Source of the DNA: Magnetospirillum sp. SS-4
GTDB lineage: Bacteria; Pseudomonadota; Alphaproteobacteria; Rhodospirillales; Magnetospirillaceae
NCBI RefSeq assembly: GCF_902729425.1
Contig: NZ_CACVCH010000070.1
Coordinates: 248,001 to 312,000, forward strand
Direction of reading: 5' to 3'
DNA: 64,000 nucleotides
Shown here: piece after piece, positions 29,444 through 37,800 of the stretch
Position numbering within the stretch: position 1 is the first letter of the stretch
How the letters are laid out: each line of letters starts with the position of its first letter
Position numbers and translations under genes: made by a program
The notes under the pieces: model-generated
Seen by the model: only the letters and a program-made list of their open reading frames with translations
Database searches by the model: none
What the model was told of the DNA's origin: nothing

Positions 29444-31954
29444 ATGCGCGCGCCTGTGGCGGCGGGACTGAGTCTGATCGTGGCCGCCGCTCCGGCCCTG
29501 GCGCAGGAGACCGTGGCGGCGGCGGTCGCATCGGCGACGGGGAACTGGCTTGATCCCCTGTCGCTGGTGCTTGGCGCCCTGCTGGTGCTGGTGCCGGCCG
29601 TGGCGGCGCTGGCCGGGCTGCGGTGGCGCATGGCCAGTTGGGAGAGGGAAGCCGCCCGCGCCACCCTTGACGCCGACCGGTTGCAGGAATGCCTGCTGGC
29701 CGCTCCCGACGGCTTCTACGCCTGGATCGATGATCGCGAAATCTGCTCGCGCCGGCTGGCGGTTCTGCTCAGCCTTTACGGCGGCACCGAATCCACCTTC
29801 GCCGACGTGCTGGAATCCTTTGCCGCCGCCGACGCGGCGCGACTGCATTCCGCCCTGGGGCGGCTCAGGGCCGAGGGACAGGGCTTCGATCTGGAAATAC
29901 GCCTGCGCGAGGGCAGCCGCAGGGTCCGCGCCGTCGGCGTCCGCGCCTCCGACGCCGACGGCGCCCCCCTGGCCGAACTGGTATGGATGCACGACGTCAC
30001 CGAGGGCGCCGCAGTGGAAGAGGAACTGGCCGGCCGCATCGACGGACTGGCGGCCGAGCGCGAGCGGCTGGACGGCCTGCTGGGGGTGCTGCCGGTGCCG
30101 GTCTGGGTCAGGGACGACGACCTGTCGCTGGTTCACGTCAACCGCGCCTATGCCCGGGCGGTGGACGCCGCCTCGCCCCAGGCGGCGGTGGCGGGACAGA
30201 TCGAGCTGGCCTCGGACGGATCGGTGCGGGAGGCCCGCGCCCTGGCGGCGCGGGCGCGGGCCGCCGGAGAATCGCGGTCCGAGACCTTCCATCTGGTGCT
30301 GGGGGGGCAACGCCGCTTCACCGAAATCACCGAGGCGCCGTTCGAGACCAACGACGGCGAATTGCTGACCGCCGGCTTCGCCATGGACCTCACCCGCGTC
30401 GAGGACCTTCAGGCCGAACTGGAACGCCACGCCAACGCCCATGCCGAAGTGCTGGAGCATCTGGCCACCGCCATCGCCATCTTTTCCACCGACACCCGCC
30501 TGACCTTCCACAACACCGCCTTCGTCCGGCTGTGGCGGCTGGAAGGCGACTGGCTGTCGGCACAGCCCACCTACGGCGCGGTCCTGGACGCGCTCCGCGA
30601 ACGCCGGCTGCTGCCCGAGGTGGCGGATTACCGCGCCTACAAGGAAGACGAGCTGAAGCGCTTCATCTCGCTGATCGACGCGGCCGAGACCCTGCTGCAC
30701 CTGCCCGACGGCCGCACGCTGCGCCGGATGATCGCCGCCCACCCCTATGGCGGCCTGATCTTCACCTACGAGGACGTCACCGACACCCTGGCTCTGGAAC
30801 GTTCGTTCAATACCATGCTGGCGGTCCAGCGCGAGACCCTGGACCATCTGCACGAGGGCGTGGCGGTGTTCAGGGGCGATGGCCGGCTGCGTCTTTACAA
30901 CCCCGCCTTCGCCCGCGTCTGGAACCTGACCGACGCCGACCTGGCGGGAGAGCCCCATCTCGCCGACCTGGTCGAGGCCCATCGCCGCTTCTTCGAGGGC
31001 CGTCCCGACCGCGCCACCGACTGGCCGCAGATCAGGGAACGTCTGATCGCCCTGTTCAACGACCGGGTTCCCCGAGACGGGCGGCTGGAACGCATGGACG
31101 ACACCATCGTCGATTTCGCCTCGGTGCCGCTGCCCGACGGAGCCATGCTGCTGACCTGGCTGGACGTCACCGATTCGGCCCGGGTCGAAAAAGCGCTGCG
31201 CGAGAGGAACGAGGCCCTGGCCGCCGCCGACATGCTGAAAAGCGAGTTCATCGCCAATGTCTCGGCCGAGGTGCGCAAGCCGCTGACCACCGTCATCGGT
31301 TTTTCCGAGATGCTGTCGGCCGAGTATTTCGGCAAGCTCAACAAGCGCCAGCACGAATATGCCCGCGGCATCACCGAGGCCGGCCAGGGCTTGCAGACGC
31401 TGATTTCCGACATTCTCGACCTCGCCGCCATCGAGGCCGGCCAGATGACCCTGGAACTCGACACCGTCGACATCCATCCCATGCTGTCCGGCGTGCTGGG
31501 CCTGATGCGCGAACGGGTCCGCGAAAAGAAGCTGTCGCTGGACTTCGACTGTCCGCTGGACATCGGCTGGCTGGTCGCCGACGAACGCCGGCTGCGCCAG
31601 GTGCTGTTCAACCTGATCGGCAACGCCGTCAAGGATTCGCCGGCCGGCGGCAAGGTTACGGTGGCGGCCGGTCGCCGCCCCGGCGAGGTCGCCTTCGCCA
31701 TCGCCGATTCCGGCCCCGGCATGACCGAGGAGGAACAGGCCCGCCTGTTCGGCGGCTCGCTCTACCGCCGCCGTTTCGATGTGGTGCCGGCCACCACCGG
31801 CGGCCCCGCCGCCGCCGGGCTGGGTCTCGCCCTGGTCGAACGCTTCGTCTATCTGCACGGCGGCCGGGTCGAGGTGGATTCCGCTCCCGGATCGGGCACC
31901 ACCGTCACCGTCCGCCTGCCCGTCGGGGCGGCGGCAACCCCGACGGCAGAGTGA
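29444..31954 (+). CDS. DivL-like multi-PAS sensor kinase lacking the phospho-acceptor histidine
   Basis: The 836-residue protein has a signal/anchor (1-20) and a transmembrane helix (about 38-60). Three to four PAS-like domains (about 75-585) precede the dimerisation domain and an HATPase domain. The H-box reads '[10 protein letters not shown]': the position of the phospho-acceptor His is Ala608 (codon 31265-31267). The ATP site looks intact (N727 in 'NLIGNAV', DSGPG at 755-759, GLGLAL). Caulobacter DivL likewise replaces this His, with Tyr, and steers CckA. The segment '[16 protein letters not shown]' resembles DivL-type proteins of this order. The DivL assignment is inference; the missing His is seen directly. 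Confidence 0.82.
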   Translation: MRAPVAAGLSLIVAAAPALAQETVAAAVASATGNWLDPLSLVLGALLVLVPAVAALAGLRWRMASWEREAARATLDADRLQECLLAAPDGFYAWIDDREICSRRLAVLLSLYGGTESTFADVLESFAAADAARLHSALGRLRAEGQGFDLEIRLREGSRRVRAVGVRASDADGAPLAELVWMHDVTEGAAVEEELAGRIDGLAAERERLDGLLGVLPVPVWVRDDDLSLVHVNRAYARAVDAASPQAAVAGQIELASDGSVREARALAARARAAGESRSETFHLVLGGQRRFTEITEAPFETNDGELLTAGFAMDLTRVEDLQAELERHANAHAEVLEHLATAIAIFSTDTRLTFHNTAFVRLWRLEGDWLSAQPTYGAVLDALRERRLLPEVADYRAYKEDELKRFISLIDAAETLLHLPDGRTLRRMIAAHPYGGLIFTYEDVTDTLALERSFNTMLAVQRETLDHLHEGVAVFRGDGRLRLYNPAFARVWNLTDADLAGEPHLADLVEAHRRFFEGRPDRATDWPQIRERLIALFNDRVPRDGRLERMDDTIVDFASVPLPDGAMLLTWLDVTDSARVEKALRERNEALAAADMLKSEFIANVSAEVRKPLTTVIGFSEMLSAEYFGKLNKRQHEYARGITEAGQGLQTLISDILDLAAIEAGQMTLELDTVDIHPMLSGVLGLMRERVREKKLSLDFDCPLDIGWLVADERRLRQVLFNLIGNAVKDSPAGGKVTVAAGRRPGEVAFAIADSGPGMTEEEQARLFGGSLYRRRFDVVPATTGGPAAAGLGLALVERFVYLHGGRVEVDSAPGSGTTVTVRLPVGAAATPTAE

Positions 31955-32165
31955 TTTTGCACCGCAGCAGAACTGATGGTATGGATATGGCCAACCATCC
32001 ATACCATCCGAATGGTTGGTAAGTCCCCGCCGATTCCGCAGTGCAGTAATACTTGTGCGGTGCAGTATACGCTTTCGGCAAAGCCGGACCCATGCCGATG
32101 CCAGACTGTCAATTCCAAAGTTTGTGGGGTATAGTTTCTACGTCGGAAACAGGGAGGAGGCTATC
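31955..32165. repeat. Repeat-rich leader between the His-less kinase and a micro-gene
   Basis: A perfect 12-bp inverted repeat GATGGTATGGAT (31975-31986) / ATCCATACCATC (31997-32008) has a 10-base loop. Overlapping its right arm, CCAACCAT (31991-31998) can instead pair with ATGGTTGG (32012-32019), so the two hairpins exclude each other. An outer pair, TGCACCGCA (31958-31966) and TGCGGTGCA (32056-32064), encloses both. A direct repeat TGCAGTAATAC / TGCAGTATAC follows. There is no T-run. The layout could be an RNA switch, an operator, or a decayed mobile-element end. Confidence 0.6.
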
Positions 32166-32393
32166 ATGCTGGCAAGCACATTCGAAGCCGCCCGATCGCC
32201 GACCGACCTCCGCAACGGCTCTGTCAGGATATCCCACGCCAGACGGTACGGTTCCGCCTTCGTCGGCAACACCGAACCTCCGCTGGCCGAGGTGATGGGT
32301 GATCCCATCGTCCGCGGCCTGATGGCCCGCGACGGCGTGCAGCCGGAATCGCTACAGGGCCTGATCGACGAGGTTCGCGGTCGCTTGCGGTAG
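32166..32393 (+). CDS. Small conserved-looking protein of unknown function (75 aa)
   Basis: The ATG at 32166 follows a near-perfect ribosome site (AGGGAGGAGG), which makes translation likely. The 75-residue product has no membrane segment or signal. Its C-terminal half, 'PPLAEVMGDPIVRGLMARDGV' followed by 'LQGLIDEVRGRLR', looks like a helical hairpin, and similar short tails occur in small alphaproteobacterial proteins. It is preceded by the repeat-rich leader at 31955-32165. I do not recognise a function. Confidence 0.65.
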   Translation: MLASTFEAARSPTDLRNGSVRISHARRYGSAFVGNTEPPLAEVMGDPIVRGLMARDGVQPESLQGLIDEVRGRLR

Positions 32394-32411
32394 TCAGGAC
32401 GCGACAGGGAT

Positions 32412-32442
32412 CGCTTGAAGGGGGGCACGCTTCCTTCAGGCG
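32412..32442 (+). terminator. Hairpin after the 75-aa gene
   Basis: CGCTTGAAGG (32412-32421) pairs with CCTTCAGGCG (32433-32442) with one wobble and an 11-base loop, 19 bases after the stop. A pyrimidine-rich stretch follows, but no clean T-run. Confidence 0.4.
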
Positions 32443-32512
32443 ATTGTCCCCGTCGTTCTCCCGTCGTTTTCCCCGGCATTGATCGCGGCGACGATTGCGG
32501 CGATGATCGGCC

Positions 32513-33964
32513 ATGCCCCATAGCCGTCCCTCCGTCGTGTTCCGTGCCGACGCATCCGCCACCATTGGAACCGGCCATGTCATGCGCTGCCTCGCCCTGG
32601 CCGAGGCGCTGCGTCGGCGCGGTTTCGGCTGCCGGCTGGCCTGCGCACCCGAAACGCTCCGCGTCGTCGGGGCCTTGCGGAACGGACCGGTCGACGTGGC
32701 GCCCCTGCCCGAGGGATGCGAAAGCGAGCCAGCCGCCCTGATGGCCGCCGCCGCCCCACCCGACTGGCTGGTGGTGGATCATTATGGCCTGGACGAGAGC
32801 TACGAGCAGGCGTTGCGCGGCTGGGCCGGCCGCATCCTGGTCCTCGACGACCTGGCCGACCGCCGCCACGACTGCGACCTGCTGCTGGACCAGACGCCGG
32901 GGCGCGAGGCCGACCGCTATGCCGGACTGGTTCCGGCCCCGGCCATGATCCTGGCGGGTCCCCGCCACGCCCTGCTGCGCCCGGATTTCGCCCGGCTTCG
33001 CGGCGCTCGGCCGGCCGCCGGCCGCCGCCTGCTGGTGTCGCTGGGCGGCACCGATCCAACCGACGCCACCTCCGTGGTGCTGGAGGCCATCGCCCAGGCG
33101 AGGCCGGATCGCCCCGTCACGGTGGTGATGGGCGCCGCCGCGCCGCGCCTGGAGCAGGTCCGCGCCAGGGCCGCCGCCCTGTCGCCGCCCGCCGACATCC
33201 TGGTGGACGTGGCCGACATGGCGGCGCTGATGGCCGAATGCGACATGGCGGTGGGGGCGGCCGGAACCTCGGCGCTGGAGCGCTGCTGCCTCGGCCTGCC
33301 AACCCTGCTGCTGGTGACCGCCGACAATCAGCGGGAGGTGGCGGCGGGGCTGGAACGGGCCGGAGCGGCGCTGGCCTGTTCCCTGGACGCGACCGAACTG
33401 GCGAGGGGACTTGCCGCCCTGGCCGGAAACGACGAGACCCGCCGCGCCATGGCCGAACGGGCCATGGCGCTGTGCGACGGGCTGGGAACCGAACGGCTGG
33501 CCGATTGCATGAATCTGACGCTGCGCCCCGCCACGGCCGACGACGGCGAGGATCTGCTGGCGTGGCGCAATGATCCAGACAGCCGCGCCAACTCGCTCGA
33601 TACCGCCGAAGTGAGCCGCGAACGCCATTTCGATTGGCTGGGCCATGTGCTTGCCGACCCGGAGCGGACGATGCTGATCGGGATGCTGGGCGGAACCAAG
33701 GTGGGAATGGCGCGCTTCGACCGCTGCCGTCCGGGGGAATGGCGGGTCTCCATCGGCATGGCGCCAACCGCCAGGGGCCGCGGTCTCGGCCGCTCCCTGC
33801 TGGGCTTCGCCATCCAGGCTCTTGAACGCCGCCACGGCCCCGGCCTGCTGATCGCCGATATCCGCGCCGCCAACCGGCCCAGCCGGCGAATTTTCACCGC
33901 CTGCGGTTTTTTCCAGACCGACGAGGCGGACGGCGTCATCCATGTCCAGCGGGGCGGCTCATGA
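32513..33964 (+). CDS. Fused PseG hydrolase - PseH acetyltransferase (pseudaminic acid pathway)
   Basis: The 483-residue two-domain protein begins with a PseG-like domain (1-330), the UDP-2,4-diacetamido-2,4,6-trideoxy-L-altrose hydrolase. It has 'GTGHVMRCLALA' (His22 as likely catalytic base), a 'VSLGGTDPT' nucleotide-binding turn and 'GAAGTSALERC'. Residues 332-483 form a GNAT acetyltransferase with the acetyl-CoA loop 'ARGRGLGRSLL', matching PseH. PseH and PseG catalyse consecutive steps, so the fusion joins neighbours in the pathway. pseB, pseC, pseI and pseF are not in the window. The product usually decorates flagellin or surface glycan. Its stop overlaps the next gene (ATGA). Confidence 0.85.
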   Translation: MPHSRPSVVFRADASATIGTGHVMRCLALAEALRRRGFGCRLACAPETLRVVGALRNGPVDVAPLPEGCESEPAALMAAAAPPDWLVVDHYGLDESYEQALRGWAGRILVLDDLADRRHDCDLLLDQTPGREADRYAGLVPAPAMILAGPRHALLRPDFARLRGARPAAGRRLLVSLGGTDPTDATSVVLEAIAQARPDRPVTVVMGAAAPRLEQVRARAAALSPPADILVDVADMAALMAECDMAVGAAGTSALERCCLGLPTLLLVTADNQREVAAGLERAGAALACSLDATELARGLAALAGNDETRRAMAERAMALCDGLGTERLADCMNLTLRPATADDGEDLLAWRNDPDSRANSLDTAEVSRERHFDWLGHVLADPERTMLIGMLGGTKVGMARFDRCRPGEWRVSIGMAPTARGRGLGRSLLGFAIQALERRHGPGLLIADIRAANRPSRRIFTACGFFQTDEADGVIHVQRGGS

Positions 33965-35787
33965 CTCCGAACGACGTCGCCACCCTGGCCGCCATCTCGG
34001 CCGGCTGGGTCCAGGACGAGACGCCGGAGCCGCTCCATCCCGGCCTGCTGGCCCGCATCGAGCACTGGCGAAACGACGGCGCCTTGCCGCTGGGGGCGCT
34101 ATGGCGGCCCATTCTGGACACCTTGCGCCGTTGCGGCTGCTTCGACACCGAGGCCGAGGCCTGCCGGCTGCTGCTGTCGCTGGAGCCTGACCGGCCGCTG
34201 TTCCGGCTTCGCCTCGCCGAATGCCTGCACCGTATCGGCCGGTCCGACGAGGCCGGCGGGATTCTGTCCGGCATTTCCGGTCCACCCCAGGCCCGCGCCG
34301 AAGCCCTGCTGCTGTCGCTGGGCATGGAGCGGACAAACCCTGGCGCCCTGGACGAACTGGAAGGCCTGCTGCTGGCCGACGACGACTGGAGCGAACGCCA
34401 CCAGGGGCTGATCCGCCATCTGGCCGACAAGGGCCTGACCGGGCGCGCCGAGGCGTTCCTGACCGCCTGGACCGGACGGTGGACCTTCCAGCCCGCCCGG
34501 CTGATGGACCTGGGACTGATGGCCATGCTGGCCGGCAACCCCGCCATGGCGCGCAAGCTGTTCACCCCCCTCTGGGTTTCTGCCCCCGAGCAGATGATCG
34601 CCGTCATCGGCCGCTTCGACGGCTCCGTTCCGCCCTATGACGACGCCATCGAGGCGGAACTGACTGGCCGGGTCGAGGCGGCCTTCGCCCTACCGGACGA
34701 ATCCCTGGCCCGTCTGTCCCCGCCCGGCCACGACGCAGCCGCCCTGCCCCGGCGGGTGATGCTGCTGTCGTTCGGCGACCGCGACCTGGTCAACGACATG
34801 GCCGCCCATCTGGCCGGTTCGGCCCAGGCCGCCGGGATCGATCTTCACCTCCACCTGGACACCGCCCTGACCCTGCCCGGCGAGTTTCGGGGCGACGACG
34901 CCGAGGTGACGCGGCGTATCGACGCCTTCGACGCTGCCCTCGCCACCCTGCGGCCCGAGGTGGTGATCGTCGACTGCGCCTCGCCCCTGCTGCTGCGCGG
35001 CGTCAATCCCGCCATCATGGCCGAACTGAAACATCGCCACGGTTTCCGGCTGGCCTGCATGATGCGCGATTCCCACCGCCATTGCCTCAGCCTGTTGCGG
35101 GCCTGGCTGCCGGCCTGCGACGCCATGGTGGTGTTCGATCCCGAATCGCCCATCTTCGATTCCGGGCACGCGCCCCGCAACCGCCGCGTCATCGCCCTGC
35201 CGGTGCCGGCCATGCACGGCCCGTTCCTGGCCCAGGCCGCCCGCACGCCCGATCTCGGCCTGACCTTCGCCGGCAGCACCGCCTTCGCCGCCCGTCTGGT
35301 GATGCTGTCGGTCCTGATGACCGAGGACATTCCGTTCACCGCCGTGATCGGTGCCCGCCGCGCCACCGAGATTCCCGACATGGAATCCTACGCCGGACTG
35401 CTCGGCCGCTCGGCGGCGGTGCTGAACATCGCCATTCACAGCCCGACCGACCATCTGGTCACCGGACGGGTCTGGGAAACCATCGCGGCCGGACGCCTGC
35501 TGGTGGAACAGGCCAACCCCGCCACCGCGCGCTTCTTCACGCCGTGGCGCCATTACCTGCCGTGGAGCAACGTGGAGGATATCGTCCAGATCGCCCGGCT
35601 CACCCAGCGCCGCCCCGACCTAGCCCGCCGGATCGGGGCCGAGGCCCATGCCTGGGCGCGGCGCCACTATGGCGCCGAACGGTTCTGGAACGCGCTGCTG
35701 GGCCACGCCACGCGCCCGGACGCCGATCGGGATTTCGAGGCGGACATCCGGGACGCCCGGGCATGGTCGTCGGTGACCATCGGGTAG
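33961..35787 (+). CDS. CgeB-like glycosyltransferase with helical-repeat N-terminus
   Basis: The 608-residue cytoplasmic protein has an N-terminal half (about 1-230) made of helical, TPR-like repeats such as 'EACRLLLSLEPDRPLFRLRL'. Residues about 260-600 form a GT-B-like domain. Its end ('GRVWETIAAGRLLVEQANPATARFF' region, then a tail rich in Arg/Tyr) resembles the C-terminal domain of CgeB and related family 1 transferases. Overlap with the PseG-PseH gene suggests it transfers a nonulosonate or modifies flagellin, as Maf proteins do elsewhere. This is inference; it is not a Maf homologue by sequence. Confidence 0.68.
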   Translation: MTPNDVATLAAISAGWVQDETPEPLHPGLLARIEHWRNDGALPLGALWRPILDTLRRCGCFDTEAEACRLLLSLEPDRPLFRLRLAECLHRIGRSDEAGGILSGISGPPQARAEALLLSLGMERTNPGALDELEGLLLADDDWSERHQGLIRHLADKGLTGRAEAFLTAWTGRWTFQPARLMDLGLMAMLAGNPAMARKLFTPLWVSAPEQMIAVIGRFDGSVPPYDDAIEAELTGRVEAAFALPDESLARLSPPGHDAAALPRRVMLLSFGDRDLVNDMAAHLAGSAQAAGIDLHLHLDTALTLPGEFRGDDAEVTRRIDAFDAALATLRPEVVIVDCASPLLLRGVNPAIMAELKHRHGFRLACMMRDSHRHCLSLLRAWLPACDAMVVFDPESPIFDSGHAPRNRRVIALPVPAMHGPFLAQAARTPDLGLTFAGSTAFAARLVMLSVLMTEDIPFTAVIGARRATEIPDMESYAGLLGRSAAVLNIAIHSPTDHLVTGRVWETIAAGRLLVEQANPATARFFTPWRHYLPWSNVEDIVQIARLTQRRPDLARRIGAEAHAWARRHYGAERFWNALLGHATRPDADRDFEADIRDARAWSSVTIG

Positions 35788-35811
35788 GGATTGCGAAACG
35801 GGAAAGGCGGC

Positions 35812-36156
35812 CTATTTCTCGAGCGCGGCCCAGCCGGCGTCGCCCTTGATGAAGCGGGCTGACGCCTTCTGGGTCTGTTCGCCCAGCGGACCGCTGAGGG
35901 TCATCTCGAAGTCGCAGCGATAGCCTGGATTGCCCTCGGCCTTGGCGCAGCCCAGCTTCTTCATGGCCTTGACCTTGGTGGAGAGATCCTTGCCGATCAT
36001 CTTTCCGACATCGTCCAGTTTCTCGTTGAATCCGCCAAAGGTCTGGTCCATGGCGGCCTTCATGTCGGTTTCGGACGGCTCGCCGCCGCAGGCGGCCAAG
36101 GCAACGCAGGCGGCGAAGGTTACGGACAGCGCCCTGGCGCGGCGAATAGCGGGCAT
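35812..36156 (-). CDS. Small lipoprotein of unknown function
   Basis: The 114-residue protein has a lipoprotein signal ending in the lipobox LAAC-GG (Cys at about residue 23). The mature part is a short helical stretch rich in Lys and Asp ('MKAAMDQTFGGFNEKLDDVGKM') followed by a Cys-containing beta segment with two further Cys ('LGCAKAEGNPGYRCDFEM'), possibly a disulfide. The ATG at 36156 has an AGGGGAG site. No family is recognised. Confidence 0.75.
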   Translation of the reverse strand: MPAIRRARALSVTFAACVALAACGGEPSETDMKAAMDQTFGGFNEKLDDVGKMIGKDLSTKVKAMKKLGCAKAEGNPGYRCDFEMTLSGPLGEQTQKASARFIKGDAGWAALEK

Positions 36157-36184
36157 GGAAGGGCTCCCCTTGAGTGGAGTTCCC

Positions 36185-36213
36185 CGTATAAGCCCCGAAT
36201 CGCGCCGACACAA
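36185..36213 (-). promoter_or_regulatory. Candidate promoter of the small lipoprotein gene
   Basis: On the reverse strand TTGTGT (36213-36208) and TATACG (36190-36185) are 17 bases apart, about 29 bases before the start codon. Read by eye. Confidence 0.45.
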
Positions 36214-36291
36214 CTGGTGTTGCATCAAGGTTTCGTGGTATTGCCGAGCCGCCCGTTGCGAAGCGTTCACAAGAGGCCCGCATTGAGTCCC

Positions 36292-37800
36292 ATGTCCTGG
36301 TGGAAGGCCTGGAGGCCCGCCCCCGTCGTCGCCCTGGCCGCGATGGTCCTGGGGTTGACCGCGCTTCGCGCCGTCGTCGCCGGCAATGCCCTGCTGTCAG
36401 GGGACGAGGCCTATTACTGGCTATGGTCGCGCCGCCTGCAATTGTCGTATTTCGACCATCCCGGCATGGCGGCGTGGTGGCTGGCCCTTTCCACCGCCCT
36501 GGCCGGTCCATCGGAACTGGGCGTGCGCCTGCCGTCGATCCTGTCGGCCGCCCTGGTCAGCGTGCTGGTGTTCGACACCGCCCGACGGGCCTTCGAGGAT
36601 GCCTGGGCCGGGCTGTGGGCCGCAATCCTGATCAACGCCACCGTGCTGTTCGCCGCCTCGGCGGTGACGGCCACGCCGGACGCGCCGCTGCTGGTGTTCT
36701 GGAGCGCCGCCCTGTGGGCCATGGTCAACCTGCTGAAAAGCGGCCGGCCGCCATGGCTGTACGTGCTGGGCGCCGCCCTCGGCCTGGGCTTCGCCAGCAA
36801 ATACACCATGGTGCTGATCGCGCCCGGCATCGTCGCCGTCTTCCTGCTGTTCCCCCAGGGCCGCGCCTGGCTGGGACAGCGGCATTTCTGGCAGGCGGTC
36901 GGGCTGGCGGTGGTCTGCACCCTGCCGGTGCTGGTGTGGAACATGCTGCATGACTGGGTGTCCATCAAGAAGCAGCTGGCCCATTCCTTCGATGCCGAGG
37001 TGGCCGATTCCGGCAAGAATCTCGCGACCTTCCTGGCCACCCAGATCGGAGTGATGACACCGCTGATCCTGCCGCTGTGCCTGGGCGGCATGGGCTGGGC
37101 GCTGTGGGCGGGCTGGCGGGCGCGGCGGCCGGAATGGTTCCTGCTGGGGGCCTGCTCGGCGCCGGTGCTCGCCTTCTTCGTCAATCACAGCCTGGGCGGC
37201 CTGGTGCAGCCCCACTGGTCCGGCCCCGCCTATCTGGCCGCCGCCATGGCCGCCGCCGGCGGCTGGCGGATGCTGGGCCAACAGGCCGGACCACGCCTGC
37301 GCCGCCTGGTTCTGGCGGCGCCGGTCCTGGGCTTCGTCATGGTCGGGGTGTCCTACCTCCAGATGGCCACCGCCTGGCTGCCGATACCGGTCAAGATGGA
37401 CACGCTGAGCCGGCTGGGCGGCTGGGACCGGCTGGCCGGGCTGGTGGCCGAGCAGATGGAGGCCCATCCCGATGCCTTCGTTTTCGTCCAGAAACACGAG
37501 ATCAGCGGCCTGCTGACCTATTACATCCCCGGCCATCCCATCGCCTTCCTGGCCGGATCGGCTGGCGTTCCCAGGATTCCCTCGTATGATGCCGGGGACG
37601 TCGCCACCCTGGCGGGGCGGAACGGATTGTTCGTGACCAAGGCCAGCTTTCGCGGGGTCGAGGACGCCGGCCGCAACTTCGCCGGCATGCGCATGGTCGC
37701 CAGCCTGGAGCGGGCCTGGGGCGGCCGGGTGATCGACACCTACGAGATCTGGCTGGGCGAAGGCTATCGCCCGGGGGGCTTCGAGGAGATGAGCCGGTGA
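36292..37800 (+). CDS. GT39/ArnT-type membrane glycosyltransferase
   Basis: The 502-residue integral membrane protein has about 10-12 helices. The first periplasmic loop has the hallmark 'GDEAYYWLWSRRLQLSYFDHPGM' region: acidic pair Asp-Glu, then Tyr-Tyr-Trp and Asp-His-Pro. This matches polyprenyl-phosphate sugar transferases such as ArnT and PMT. It would move a sugar from a lipid carrier to lipid A, glycan or protein on the periplasmic side. The start may be ATG 36292 or TTG 36283, the latter with an AGAGG site. The stop overlaps the following GTG start. Confidence 0.88.
   Translation: MSWWKAWRPAPVVALAAMVLGLTALRAVVAGNALLSGDEAYYWLWSRRLQLSYFDHPGMAAWWLALSTALAGPSELGVRLPSILSAALVSVLVFDTARRAFEDAWAGLWAAILINATVLFAASAVTATPDAPLLVFWSAALWAMVNLLKSGRPPWLYVLGAALGLGFASKYTMVLIAPGIVAVFLLFPQGRAWLGQRHFWQAVGLAVVCTLPVLVWNMLHDWVSIKKQLAHSFDAEVADSGKNLATFLATQIGVMTPLILPLCLGGMGWALWAGWRARRPEWFLLGACSAPVLAFFVNHSLGGLVQPHWSGPAYLAAAMAAAGGWRMLGQQAGPRLRRLVLAAPVLGFVMVGVSYLQMATAWLPIPVKMDTLSRLGGWDRLAGLVAEQMEAHPDAFVFVQKHEISGLLTYYIPGHPIAFLAGSAGVPRIPSYDAGDVATLAGRNGLFVTKASFRGVEDAGRNFAGMRMVASLERAWGGRVIDTYEIWLGEGYRPGGFEEMSR

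Noticed and set aside
29291-32002. Long reverse-strand open frame over the DivL-like gene
   Set aside because: It is a shadow of the kinase gene with no domain similarity; the forward frame has clear PAS and HATPase features.
34690-35553. Reverse-strand open frame over the CgeB-like gene
   Set aside because: Its low-complexity His/Gly/Gln-rich translation marks it as a shadow of the forward glycosyltransferase.
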